Shown piece after piece: positions 1 through 7,937 of a stretch of 64,000 bases of DNA. A program made the position numbers and the translations under genes. The stretch comes from Hyphomonadaceae bacterium. Lineage in GTDB: Bacteria; Pseudomonadota; Alphaproteobacteria; Caulobacterales; Maricaulaceae. How positions within the stretch are numbered: position 1 is the stretch's first letter; each line of letters begins with the position of its first letter. The DNA is taken from contig JABDMW010000040.1 in NCBI GenBank assembly GCA_013001295.1, positions 169,178 through 233,177 on the forward strand, read 5' to 3'. The notes beneath the pieces were generated by a model. That model did no database searches. It was not told the origin of the DNA and saw nothing but the letters and a program-made list of their open reading frames with translations.

Positions 1-631
1 CGCGGTATTTCCCGCGCCGGGCAATCCATCCGTCCAGCATTTTTGTCAGGAACCAGCCTTTGGCTTCCCGTGTCCCAAATTTGCGTTTTTGCAAGTATTG
101 GAAATACGGATCATTGCGATAGGCCGCTCCTTTTTCTTCCACATCTTCTTCGGCCAATGCCTGCTTGGCGTCGGCGCGTTCCGTCGTCGCTTCCGCGGTT
201 TCCACGGCCGTCAACAAGGCGATATAGTCCGGATCCGCCACCAGTTTTTTCTGAGTCGCCTCAGCGGCTTTGTCATAGGCATCAACCGCCTTTTCCACCA
301 CGCTTTCCTGGGCGCGGCGCTCGGCTTCCAGCTTGGCGATTTTAGCCAGGCTGGCATCGGCTTTTTTGGCCAGGCGCGCTTCTTCCTTTTCATGGGCGTT
401 CATGAGTTTGGCCGCTTGCCGGTCCACATAGCCAAGGTCGCCCCCTTCACCTTGATCGAGGAGTTCAAGACGGAGTTTGGCAATTTCACCGTAGGATGCC
501 GCTTGTTTGCGGCTGACATCGGCAAGCGCCGCGGAGGCACGTTTGGGCAATTCAGATGCTTTGGCCAGTTGCGTGCGGGCCTTGGCGATCGCCTTGTCAA
601 TTTCGTGCAGTGTTTTACGTCCGCTCGCCAT
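1..631 (-). CDS. Coiled-coil protein, 3' end outside window (partial)
   Basis: No family is recognised. The open frame starts at an ATG (complement of 629-631) behind a GGAG ribosome-binding site and runs off the left edge without a stop, giving at least 210 residues. The sequence is rich in Ala, Lys and Glu with long heptad-like stretches (KEEARLAKKADASLAKIAKL, then a second helix near residues 115-165), so an extended coiled coil is likely. The C-terminal visible part (RNDPYFQYLQKRKFGTREAK, then WFLTKML) is more globular. The start codon overlaps the stop of the upstream DUF6384 gene by one base (TAATG), which indicates translational coupling in a three-gene leftward operon. The function is unknown. 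The several short frames in this stretch on the other strand are shadows. Confidence 0.75.
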   Translation of the reverse strand, partial: MASGRKTLHEIDKAIAKARTQLAKASELPKRASAALADVSRKQAASYGEIAKLRLELLDQGEGGDLGYVDRQAAKLMNAHEKEEARLAKKADASLAKIAKLEAERRAQESVVEKAVDAYDKAAEATQKKLVADPDYIALLTAVETAEATTERADAKQALAEEDVEEKGAAYRNDPYFQYLQKRKFGTREAKGWFLTKMLDGWIARRGKYR

Positions 632-1560
632 TACCACTCCAGGATGAGACCACCGGAGGTCTCGATATTGTATTCAGGGTTCAAAAAGCCACGCTTTTTT
701 GCGCCGATCACCGCATTTTGGATGATCTGGTCGTCCTTTTTGTCGGCAGCGACGCGGTTAAATACAGATTCGGGCACGCGTACCCCCCAGATCGTGGTGC
801 GTTTTGCGGTTTGATCTTCTTCGCTGGTGATATTGACCGTCACGGGCTTGCCGCTGGCATCGAGCCCTTCGACGATCAGATAATAGTTTTTGATATCGGT
901 GTTGTCTTCGCTGTACCGCCAGGCACCGCTCAACTCGTCCGGGCGCGAGACTATTCGCAAGGTATAGGCTTGATTGAGGTCCATGTTCAGCGTCGTTAGC
1001 GCTCGTTCAATGCGCTTGGCTTCATCCACCTTCCCGGACTTGGCAGCTGCTAATCCGTCATTATAAAGCGCGTTGACGCGCTCCTGAATTTCAGCTGTTT
1101 TGGCAATGGAAATCGCGTCGTCGCGGGCGGTTTCTAACGAGCGCGGGATTTCGATTTTAAGCTGACGCTCCAATCGGTTAGCAGCTGCGTTTTTCGGGGC
1201 TTCAAACGCCGCATAATTGACGCCCCACGCCATGCCCAAAATACCAAAGAGTAAAATCAGCGGCTTGCCCCATTTGCCGCGATTGATGTAGGCCTTGGCG
1301 AAAAAACTGTCCTTCTGCGGTACATAGGCGAAACGGTGATCATCAAGGGCCTGCACCCCTTCGCGCAATATGGAGTCGGGCACTTCGATGCCCTGGGCTT
1401 TGTAGATTTCGCGCAAGCGTTCAATCAGTTGTTGCTCACGATCCTCAACCGACAAGTCCCGCGCAAGCAGTTTGGTTTCGTGGCGGAGGGTATCCACCAC
1501 GTCCATGGCCAGCATAACGTCGTCGAGTTTATGCGGTTCCTGTTTTTGCGCGTCCGCCAA
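631..1560 (-). CDS. DUF6384-type membrane-anchored protein
   Basis: 309 residues. The N-terminal block (LDDVMLAMDVVDTLRH at residues 12-27, then a helical segment ending VPDSILREGVQAL) matches what I recall of the DUF6384 family. One hydrophobic segment at about 99-117 follows it, then a helical region and a beta-rich C-terminal domain (about 200-309). The topology suggests a cytoplasmic N-terminus, one membrane span and a C-terminal domain outside the membrane. The start is an uncommon TTG: no in-frame ATG or GTG lies between it and the upstream stop, and the next ATG would delete conserved residues. The gene starts 10 bases after the upstream coiled-coil gene and its stop overlaps the next start. 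Its role is not known; the family often sits beside TelA/XpaC-like genes, so an envelope-stress role is only an inference. Confidence 0.7.
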   Translation of the reverse strand: MADAQKQEPHKLDDVMLAMDVVDTLRHETKLLARDLSVEDREQQLIERLREIYKAQGIEVPDSILREGVQALDDHRFAYVPQKDSFFAKAYINRGKWGKPLILLFGILGMAWGVNYAAFEAPKNAAANRLERQLKIEIPRSLETARDDAISIAKTAEIQERVNALYNDGLAAAKSGKVDEAKRIERALTTLNMDLNQAYTLRIVSRPDELSGAWRYSEDNTDIKNYYLIVEGLDASGKPVTVNITSEEDQTAKRTTIWGVRVPESVFNRVAADKKDDQIIQNAVIGAKKRGFLNPEYNIETSGGLILEW

Positions 1561-1570
1561 AGGTATGGGC

Positions 1571-2746
1571 CTAGGTTAAGTTCAACGTATTGGTCGCGCC
1601 CATTTCTGCCAATCGTGCCATACGGCGCTTGCCGTCTTCAACCGCAACACGGATTTCCTTCGAATTCTCGGTTGCCATCGTCCGCATCTCGGCGATGATT
1701 TCAAGCGAGCGCTCCTGATAGGAAACGACACTATCGAGGAGTTTTTTCACAGCAGCGGCAGAAACTGTCGGGCCATATCCGGCTTTGACGGCTGCTTCCT
1801 GAACCTGGTCGCCGACTTCAGACAGGGTTTCGAGGCTGTCCTCGACACCTTTCTTCATGGCGTTCAGCGTTTCTGTGCTTTCGTGCAAGCCATGCATGCC
1901 GGTCAGCGCGGCGGTTAAAGCCGTCAACACGACCTCATTGGTGCCGAAGAAACTGATACTTTGCGCATAGACGCGCTCTTTGGCGCTGGTCATCTGCACG
2001 AGACGCGCCATCACGACTTCGGATGTATTATATCCGATAGTCAGATTATCCGAGAGATCTTTGGCGATTTGATATTTCTTGTCCATGGTCTGCAAGGCCC
2101 GCAGACTTTCATCCCGGCGGAGTTCCAACTGCGCCCGTGCCGCAGCATCATCGCCGGAGAAAGCTTCGACATCTGCAATGCGTGCGTTCACATCATCTTT
2201 GGCTTCGGTCAATTTTCCTTCTGCTTTATCGAGAACTTTTAATGCCAGGACTTCGGAGTTTTTCATGGCCCCGCGGAAATCCATATAAGCGTCCAAAATC
2301 AATTGCTCGCGTTCGATCTGGTTTTTGGTTTCTTCCGCCACATCCAAATACAGTCTTTTGATCTTGCCAAACCGGCTTTCGATCGTTCCGCGCCGCATTT
2401 TCATCCAGGCTCTGGAGATTTTCTCGACGGTGGAAACTTTCCCGTCTGCATATTGGTCGACGAGGTTTTTGGCGTCATCGCGGATGGAGTTAAATGCGGT
2501 TGTAATCCCTTCATAGCGTTCGGCAACGCGGATGCCGCTGACTTGCTCACGCACGACTTCGTTAAAATAGGATGCCTGATCCAGAGTTCGGGCGATCGCC
2601 GTGACTTTGTCCTCATCAAGATCTGAAATCTGGTCGAGCAGCGTAATAACAGGAACCGGATCCGAGTCGCCGCCTAAAAGCCCCAACTCGCGTAATTTAC
2701 CAAGTGCGCTGTCCAAATATTGCAATGTACTGAGGTTTTTAGCCAT
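1571..2746 (-). CDS. TelA-like helical protein of the DUF6384 operon
   Basis: 391 residues, nearly all predicted helix with no signal peptide or membrane span, so probably a cytoplasmic or membrane-peripheral coiled-coil protein. Such proteins next to DUF6384 genes are often labelled 'cell surface protein' in annotations, which the sequence does not support. The overall architecture (helical bundle, DRAQ-like repeated acidic and basic helices, a Ser/Thr/Ala-rich C-terminus) resembles TelA/toxic-anion-resistance helical proteins, but I see no diagnostic motif, so that link is tentative. The start ATG follows GGGAGA at a good distance. It is the promoter-proximal gene of the three-gene leftward operon, and divergent from the acyltransferase gene across 128 bases. 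Confidence 0.65.
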   Translation of the reverse strand: MAKNLSTLQYLDSALGKLRELGLLGGDSDPVPVITLLDQISDLDEDKVTAIARTLDQASYFNEVVREQVSGIRVAERYEGITTAFNSIRDDAKNLVDQYADGKVSTVEKISRAWMKMRRGTIESRFGKIKRLYLDVAEETKNQIEREQLILDAYMDFRGAMKNSEVLALKVLDKAEGKLTEAKDDVNARIADVEAFSGDDAAARAQLELRRDESLRALQTMDKKYQIAKDLSDNLTIGYNTSEVVMARLVQMTSAKERVYAQSISFFGTNEVVLTALTAALTGMHGLHESTETLNAMKKGVEDSLETLSEVGDQVQEAAVKAGYGPTVSAAAVKKLLDSVVSYQERSLEIIAEMRTMATENSKEIRVAVEDGKRRMARLAEMGATNTLNLT

Positions 2747-2874
2747 AATTTGTTCTCCCGTTCACCAAAGATCCTACTTTATTGCCATCAACCGTCCATG
2801 ACAAATAGTTTCCCATAGAATTTCGCGCACAGAAACAGTATGCACACAGGCATGAGCAGCTGGGTTTACAAATA

Positions 2875-3501
2875 ATGGCGAGAAAAAATAGAGCGGAAAA
2901 TCATGTTCCAGAGAACGCCCCGCGTTTTGGTAATGCTTTCACGCGCTGGATCGGCCGGTGTATTCTCTGGTGCATGGGGTTTACGATCGAGGGAAAGTAT
3001 CCGAACGAGAAAAAACTCGTTATGGCCGGTGCGCCACATACCTCAAATTGGGATTTACTCCTGGCGATCGGCACAATTCTGGCCATGGGTGTAAGGATTA
3101 ATTTCATGATGAAGAAAGAAGCCTTCGACAACCCATTGGGAGGGATGTTTAAATGGCTTGGCGGCATTCCGATTGACCGATCAAATCCCAAGCGCAGTGT
3201 CGTTGAAACACTGCATGCGTTCAAAACCCGCGACAAGATTTGGGTTGCCATCCTGCCGGAGGGCACGCGCAAGCCGGTCAAATCCTGGAAGGCTGGCTTT
3301 ATTCGGATCGCCCGCACGGCAGGGGTCCCGATTCTGATTAAAGGCTTGGATGGACGAAAAAAAATTCTCTATCTCGATAAAGTGGTTGAGCCGGCTCACA
3401 ACACGAAGACCAAAACCTCCGGCAGCGCAATCGCACAGGCCGAAGAACTCCGATTGTACTGCAAAGAAAAGTTCACAGGGATCAATCCCAAAAACGACTA
3501 G
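2875..3501 (+). CDS. Lysophospholipid acyltransferase family protein (PlsC-like)
   Basis: 208 residues. The catalytic HX4D motif is HTSNWD at residues 55-60, and the glycerophosphate-binding block is PEGTR at 128-132, both diagnostic of the PlsC/LPLAT fold. A hydrophobic N-terminal helix (about 24-38, with WIGRCILWCMGF) suggests peripheral or monotopic association with the inner membrane. The protein is shorter than canonical PlsC (about 240), as in the 'HTSNWD' subgroup of putative acyltransferases that often act on unknown acceptors. The acyl acceptor (lysophosphatidate, ornithine lipid or other) cannot be told from sequence. ruvX follows 74 bases downstream on the same strand. Confidence 0.85.
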   Translation: MARKNRAENHVPENAPRFGNAFTRWIGRCILWCMGFTIEGKYPNEKKLVMAGAPHTSNWDLLLAIGTILAMGVRINFMMKKEAFDNPLGGMFKWLGGIPIDRSNPKRSVVETLHAFKTRDKIWVAILPEGTRKPVKSWKAGFIRIARTAGVPILIKGLDGRKKILYLDKVVEPAHNTKTKTSGSAIAQAEELRLYCKEKFTGINPKND

Positions 3502-3575
3502 CCCCAACGCGAAGAACACCTGGACACTGTGGTTTACGACTGGTGTTTTAGACAATTCTCCTTAAATAGGGGGTC

Positions 3576-4028
3576 ATGAGCATTATCACCCTAAAGGAGT
3601 TGGCCAAAACCAAGGGCCCGTTATTGGGCATCGACCCGGGCAGCAAGACTTTTGGAATCGCCGTAAGCGATCTTACTCGCCTGATTGCCAGCCCAATCGA
3701 AACCATAAAACGCAAAAAATTCACCAAGGATGCACAACAGATTTTTGCTCATTTCGATGACAAAGAGTGTAGCGCCATTGTCATCGGCTATCCGGTCAAT
3801 ATGGACGGCTCGGAAGGGCCGCGTACCCAGTCCGTCAAAGACTTCGCCACCAATTTGTTAGGGGTGCGCGATATCCCGATCGTTTTCTGGGACGAACGCC
3901 TGTCGACGGCTGCGGTCACGCGCACGCTGCTGACGGCCGATACGAGCCGGGCAAAACGGGCCGAGAGCGTCGATAAGCTGGCCGCCACTTATCTATTGCA
4001 GGGATTGCTGGATCGGTTAAGAACCTAG
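3576..4028 (+). CDS. ruvX: Putative pre-16S rRNA nuclease / Holliday junction resolvase YqgF
   Basis: 150 residues, the usual length for YqgF/RuvX. The RNase H-like fold is marked by LLGIDPGSKTFGIAV with the first catalytic Asp at D20, the VIGYPVNMDGS block (about 69-79), FWDERLST with E107, and the terminal VDKLAA block with D133. Family members act in 5' maturation of 16S rRNA (YqgF) and share the resolvase fold; the essential rRNA role is the better-supported one. The coding end overlaps the converging lipoprotein gene by 4 bases, so the two transcripts must interfere or share termination. Confidence 0.93.
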   Translation: MSIITLKELAKTKGPLLGIDPGSKTFGIAVSDLTRLIASPIETIKRKKFTKDAQQIFAHFDDKECSAIVIGYPVNMDGSEGPRTQSVKDFATNLLGVRDIPIVFWDERLSTAAVTRTLLTADTSRAKRAESVDKLAATYLLQGLLDRLRT

Positions 4029-4615
4029 CGCCGCGTCGCCTTAATTCTATAGACATCGGTCCAGGAGCCATTACTGGAAAGATCCATTTGCATGGTCCAA
4101 CCCCACCCTTCATCGGTGGGTGGCCAGAAAATGATCCGGCGCGGCGGATTTTGCACAGGCGACAGGATGTTCATCAAAATTTCGCCGCCCTCTTGCTGTT
4201 TGGCATTGATGTTCATGGTGCCGGGCGCGCCGGTCGCCGTCCAGACAATGTCCCAGCTCTCGGTTTCGGGATTATAAATCCGCAAATTGGTGCCTTTGCC
4301 ACCGCCATTGGGCATCCAGAAATCCTGTACCGCAATGCCGTCCCCGACACAGGTAAAATTCCACCGCGCGCCCTTTCCTTCTTCCCAGGTTTTACCGTCT
4401 GTTTTTGACAATGTTTCATCTTTGATATTCCAATCGCCGACATAACGACCAAACTGGGTCATAGGCCCGTCCATACATCCTTTGCTCTCATCCATGAGAA
4501 CGGACGAAAGTGCCGCGTCTGATTTCTCGAGTGTATTTTTTGTTTGAGAATTTGTATCGGCGGGAGCGCAAGCCGAAAAACCGCACAGTGCCAGAATGGG
4601 GATAAATTTTTTCAT
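4025..4615 (-). CDS. DUF1579-like exported lipoprotein
   Basis: About 196 residues when started at the ATG for MKKFIPILALCG; a TTG two codons upstream is possible but less likely. The N-terminus is a lipoprotein signal with lipobox FSAC, predicting an acylated Cys at residue 16. The mature part resembles DUF1579 proteins: a Gly/Trp-rich beta structure with YVGDWNIKDETL, VGDGIAVQDFWMPNGGG, YNPETESWDIVW and a closing WGWTMQMDLS. DUF1579 proteins are lipocalin-like in shape with unknown ligands. It converges with ruvX, overlapping by 4 bases. Confidence 0.7.
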   Translation of the reverse strand: MKKFIPILALCGFSACAPADTNSQTKNTLEKSDAALSSVLMDESKGCMDGPMTQFGRYVGDWNIKDETLSKTDGKTWEEGKGARWNFTCVGDGIAVQDFWMPNGGGKGTNLRIYNPETESWDIVWTATGAPGTMNINAKQQEGGEILMNILSPVQNPPRRIIFWPPTDEGWGWTMQMDLSSNGSWTDVYRIKATRR

Positions 4616-5136
4616 TCTCAACGCTTACAGGTTTATGACGCGGGTCTCAACCACTCATCAAATCGGCGATTTTCGTGGCATCCTCTTTCGTGAGGTCCTC
4701 AAGATTTCCCATCGCCACAACCGCTCGGCCAATTGCGGCCCGCTACATAAGGACAGAACGATATTCAAAATCGTCCCCAGCAACCCCATTCCCGCAACTG
4801 GGTTTCTTCAAACGCGTATCGCTGTGCATCGATCTTTTCAACGCTTCGTACAATATGCTTTGACTCCCGTTACCCATATACTTATGATTGTATTGCTGTT
4901 GAAATGCAGTAAGGTTGATGTGGGGCAACTAAGGTTGAGACCAGAGAGCACATTTAACCGCATATGAAAGGGGCGATTTCATCCGAGGATGAGATATTGA
5001 GAGCGTACGCCAGTCTTTTCTTATGTTTGTCGCTTTCTGGTCCCACCGATCACATATCCCGCAATTGAGCCGAAATTCATATTTTATTCGGGTTTGGTCT
5101 CAATATTATTGAAAATTAACGATCTTTTGTCCCCAT
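4616..5136. other. Gene-free stretch upstream of the copper cluster
   Basis: No convincing gene on either strand. A 31-codon frame on the minus strand (ending near 4649) reads like the C-terminus of a real protein (LEDLTKEDATKIADLMSG) but is closed upstream by an in-frame TAG, and the 61-codon frame above it has no coding character. It could be a decayed gene end. The remainder is AT-rich and probably carries the promoter of the lipoprotein gene and of element A that follows. Confidence 0.4.
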
Positions 5137-5285
5137 AACCACCCGTTCGGGTGATTGTTCTAGCTAGGGATATCTATATCTTACCAATTGTACAAAACAT
5201 GTGGTTTGAGGTCATTCTATCGCATGGGGCGTACCGGGGCTAAATTTTGCCGATGTAGGTGGGACTACATCGGCAAAAATTTTTC
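5137..5285 (+). ncRNA. Structured intergenic element, copy A
   Basis: A block of about 105 bases plus a hairpin that is shared with copy B at 39444-39587. Three segments are nearly identical and equally spaced in both: AACCACCC..TTCGGGTGATTGT at 5137, TTGTACAAAACATGTGGTTTGA at 5188 and GGGCGTACCGGGGC at 5227. Then comes a 17-base-pair hairpin (5242-5258 with 5265-5282, loop GTGGGA), followed by a T run as in an intrinsic terminator. The first block contains a small CACCC/GGGTG hairpin, and AACCAC (5137) can pair with GTGGTT (5200). Strand is assigned from the T run and from the downstream copper genes. It may be a small RNA, a leader regulating the copper genes, or a small dispersed repeat. 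Confidence 0.5.
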
Positions 5286-5329
5286 TATATCTTGAAAATC
5301 ACAAAATAGTGTTTCAATGCCTATGGCTA

Positions 5330-5358
5330 TTGACGTCACGCGCATTGGAAAATAGCAT
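5330..5358 (+). promoter_or_regulatory. Candidate sigma-70 promoter of the copper cluster
   Basis: A TTGACG hexamer at 5330-5335 is followed after 17 bases by TAGCAT at 5353-5358, a good -35 match and a fair -10 match. The -10 lies only about 9 bases before the ATG of the small Cys/His gene, and no ribosome-binding site is seen there, so the first gene would be read from a nearly leaderless mRNA. No obvious CueR-type palindrome overlaps the spacer. Confidence 0.4.
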
Positions 5359-5367
5359 TCCCATTTC

Positions 5368-5790
5368 ATGCGCGGATATCTAAAAATACTTAATGTTGGA
5401 TTGTTTTCAGCCCTCTTTTTTACAGTGCTATCATTATGTGCCTGTATGAGCTCGTATCAATCCGATCATATCAAAACCGCAGCAAGTGAAATGAAAATGG
5501 GCGAAGTGGCGCATCATGATCATGGAGCGCAAGTGGAGAAGCAAAACAACAATGACCATCCTTGCGCTCATTGCGAACAAGGCATTGAATCGGCTATCCA
5601 ATCCACAATTATCGTTGCGATTTTTGCTCCAACCCACGACGTTGAGATTTTAAAATTTCAAGCTCGGAAGCATATTGCAGGGATAACGTTCACGCCACCG
5701 CCTGAAACCACGGAACGACACCGTTGGCTGGACCCACCGCCGCCTAAAATAACAACACCTATTACTTTGAAAAACCGTCTCCTGACTTGA
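5368..5790 (+). CDS. Small Cys/His-bearing exported protein upstream of copA
   Basis: 140 residues, no recognised family. An N-terminal hydrophobic segment (about 6-26) ends in LSLCAC, which could be a lipobox or a membrane anchor. The early mature part is His-rich (VAHHDHG) with HPCAHCEQ near residues 69-76, a plausible metal-binding site, then a second hydrophobic stretch (STIIVAIFAP) and a Pro-rich tail (TPPPETTERHRWLDPPPP). Size and position resemble the short DUF2946-like proteins that precede copper-resistance genes in proteobacteria. It is 63 bases before copA on the same strand. A periplasmic copper-binding or sensing role is inference from context and His/Cys content. Confidence 0.6.
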   Translation: MRGYLKILNVGLFSALFFTVLSLCACMSSYQSDHIKTAASEMKMGEVAHHDHGAQVEKQNNNDHPCAHCEQGIESAIQSTIIVAIFAPTHDVEILKFQARKHIAGITFTPPPETTERHRWLDPPPPKITTPITLKNRLLT

Positions 5791-5853
5791 TACGTCGATG
5801 CGCATGAAATCCATGCGTCTCACTTTCCCGTATCCAGTTCATAGGAGTTTATT

Positions 5854-7935
5854 GTGTTTCATCGTCGTCATTTTTTAAAATCATCCATTGGTGCAGGCGC
5901 CCTCGTCGGTCTTGCCAGCAATTTGCCTGCCTGGGCCATGCCCAGCCATCGGGGCAATATGGGTATTCCATCGCTGCACGGAACCAAATTCGATTTGAAT
6001 ATCGACCGCTTTCCCGTGTCCGTAAACGGGCGTACAGGAAACGCGATAGGCGTCAATGGCACGATGCCGGCCCCACTTATCAGGTTCCAGGAAGGCGACG
6101 ATATCGAGATCAATGTCACCAACAATTTGAAGGTGGATACATCGATTCACTGGCATGGATTATTGGTCCCTTTTTACATGGATGGCGTGCCGGGGGTCAG
6201 TTTCCCAGGGATACCGTCTGGAGAAACATTTCAATATAAATTTTCAGTGCCGCAGAATGGCACCTATTGGTATCACTCCCATTCGGGTCTGCAGGAACAA
6301 GCGGGGCATTACGGCCCCCTTATCATCGACCCCAAAGGCACCGACCCCGTTAAATATGACCGTGAATATGTCATGGTTATTTCTGACTGGAGTTTTTTGG
6401 ACCCCAATCACATATTCGCCAAGCTCAAAAAGATGGGCGAATCCTTTAACTACGCTCAGCTTACCTTTGCGGAAAAGCGACGCAAAAAATTGCATCCGAT
6501 GTGGGATCAAATGCGTATGTCGCCGCGCGATATCGCCGATGTCACCGGCGCCACCTATACCTATCTGATCAATGGTCACGGCACCGAGGATAATTGGAAC
6601 GCGATTTTCGTTCCAGGAGAACGCGTTCGGCTGCGCATCGTCAATGCATCTGCGATGAGTATCTTCAATATCCGCATACCCGGCCTGCCCATGACAATCG
6701 TTCAGTCTGACGGGCTGAATGTTCAGCCTCTCGAAATAGATGAGTTCCAAATGGGAGTCGCCGAAACCTACGACGTGATCGTCGAACCCAACGACAATCG
6801 CGCCTATGCTTTTGTCGCTGAGTCCATCGACCGTTCCGGCCAGGTCGTTGCTACATTGGCCCCCACCAAAGACGCTCGCGCCACCGCGCCGGCGCTGCGC
6901 GAAGTCCCGACACTAAAAATGATCGATATGGGTATGTCCGAGCACGACATGGGACATGAAATGGAAGGCGGGCACGGCATGTCTTCTCCAACACACACAA
7001 TGCCCGATGGCACAGTGATGAGCGGTGCAAGTCACGACGGTCATGACATGAGCAGTGATAAAATGTCAGGACCAACACACACAATGCCCGATGGCACAGT
7101 GATGAGCGGTGCAAGCCACGCCGGTCATGACATGAACATGATGGATCATAGCCAGCATGACATGTCGCCAAAACCCGAACCCGCGAGCATGGATCATTCC
7201 ATGCACGATATGTCAGATGCAGATGCGCCGATGGTCGAACGTGGACCAGGTGTCGCAAACATCGCTATGAACCCGGTCAGCAGATTGCACGAACCGGGCA
7301 TCGGGCTCGAGAACGTGCCCCACCGCACTTTGAATTATGCCGATCTCAGGAGCCTGGAGCCTAATCCCGATACGCGTGCGCCCGAGCGGGAAATTGAGCT
7401 GCATTTGACCAGCAATATGGAACGCTATATGTGGTCCTTTAACGGCGTGAAATTTAATCATGTCAAAGAATCGATCAAACTTTACGAAGGCGAACGGATT
7501 CGCTTCGTCCTGATCAATGACACGATGATGCCACACCCTATTCACTTACACGGCATGTTTTTTGATCTGGTCAATGGCGGCGGCACTCACAAGCCGCGCA
7601 AACATACCGTCATTGTTAAACCCGGTGAAAAACTGGCCTATGACGTGACCGCCGATGCGGTCGGTGACTGGGCGTTCCACTGTCACCTGCTTTATCATAT
7701 GCATGCCGGTATGATGCAGGTCGTCTCCGTGATGCCGTCAAGTGAAATAAAGCCATCGCATATGGATCATCAACAGATGGATCATAGCGAAATGGGGCAC
7801 GGGTCGATGAAACATGACCAAATGGATCACGGCAAGATGGATCATGAAATGCCCCTGGAACAGAAGCCAAAACCGGATCACTCCAATATGGATCACTCCA
7901 ATATGGACCATTCAAAAATGGGACATGGGGGTTAG
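5854..7935 (+). CDS. copA: Copper resistance multicopper oxidase CopA
   Basis: 693 residues, within the range of CopA (about 600-700). It starts at a GTG six bases after AGGAG; a twin-arginine signal (HRRHFLKSS) sends it folded to the periplasm. Copper ligands are visible: HWH at 99-101, HSH at 141-143, HPIHLHG at 561-567 and HCHLLYH at 609-615 with Cys610 as the type 1 ligand and Met620 as its likely axial ligand. Between the cupredoxin domains lies a Met/His-rich insert (about 362-455) with an internal 28-residue tandem duplication, and the C-terminus carries a long run of MDHS-type repeats. Family role: oxidation and sequestration of Cu(I) in the periplasm. copB follows after 2 bases. Confidence 0.95.
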   Translation: MFHRRHFLKSSIGAGALVGLASNLPAWAMPSHRGNMGIPSLHGTKFDLNIDRFPVSVNGRTGNAIGVNGTMPAPLIRFQEGDDIEINVTNNLKVDTSIHWHGLLVPFYMDGVPGVSFPGIPSGETFQYKFSVPQNGTYWYHSHSGLQEQAGHYGPLIIDPKGTDPVKYDREYVMVISDWSFLDPNHIFAKLKKMGESFNYAQLTFAEKRRKKLHPMWDQMRMSPRDIADVTGATYTYLINGHGTEDNWNAIFVPGERVRLRIVNASAMSIFNIRIPGLPMTIVQSDGLNVQPLEIDEFQMGVAETYDVIVEPNDNRAYAFVAESIDRSGQVVATLAPTKDARATAPALREVPTLKMIDMGMSEHDMGHEMEGGHGMSSPTHTMPDGTVMSGASHDGHDMSSDKMSGPTHTMPDGTVMSGASHAGHDMNMMDHSQHDMSPKPEPASMDHSMHDMSDADAPMVERGPGVANIAMNPVSRLHEPGIGLENVPHRTLNYADLRSLEPNPDTRAPEREIELHLTSNMERYMWSFNGVKFNHVKESIKLYEGERIRFVLINDTMMPHPIHLHGMFFDLVNGGGTHKPRKHTVIVKPGEKLAYDVTADAVGDWAFHCHLLYHMHAGMMQVVSVMPSSEIKPSHMDHQQMDHSEMGHGSMKHDQMDHGKMDHEMPLEQKPKPDHSNMDHSNMDHSKMGHGG
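6988..7137 (+). repeat. 84-bp tandem duplication inside copA
   Basis: Unit 1 spans 6988-7071 and unit 2 starts at 7072; both begin CCAACACACACAATGCCCGA. The first 60 or so bases differ at only two positions (AGTCACGACGG against AGCCACGCCGG) before unit 2 diverges near 7137. The repeat encodes PTHTMPDGTVMSGASH followed by GHDM, adding Met and His ligands. High nucleotide identity points to a recent duplication that stays in frame. Confidence 0.85.
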
Positions 7936-7937
7936 TT

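Noticed and set aside
89..1698. Long plus-strand frames opposite the DUF6384 operon
   Set aside because: They are antisense shadows of the leftward genes, rich in unlikely residue use, with no ribosome-binding site.
4640..4930. Minus-strand pieces resembling the end of a helical protein
   Set aside because: Separated by a TAG in the same frame and without coding character upstream; at most a decayed remnant, so it is described with the gene-free stretch.
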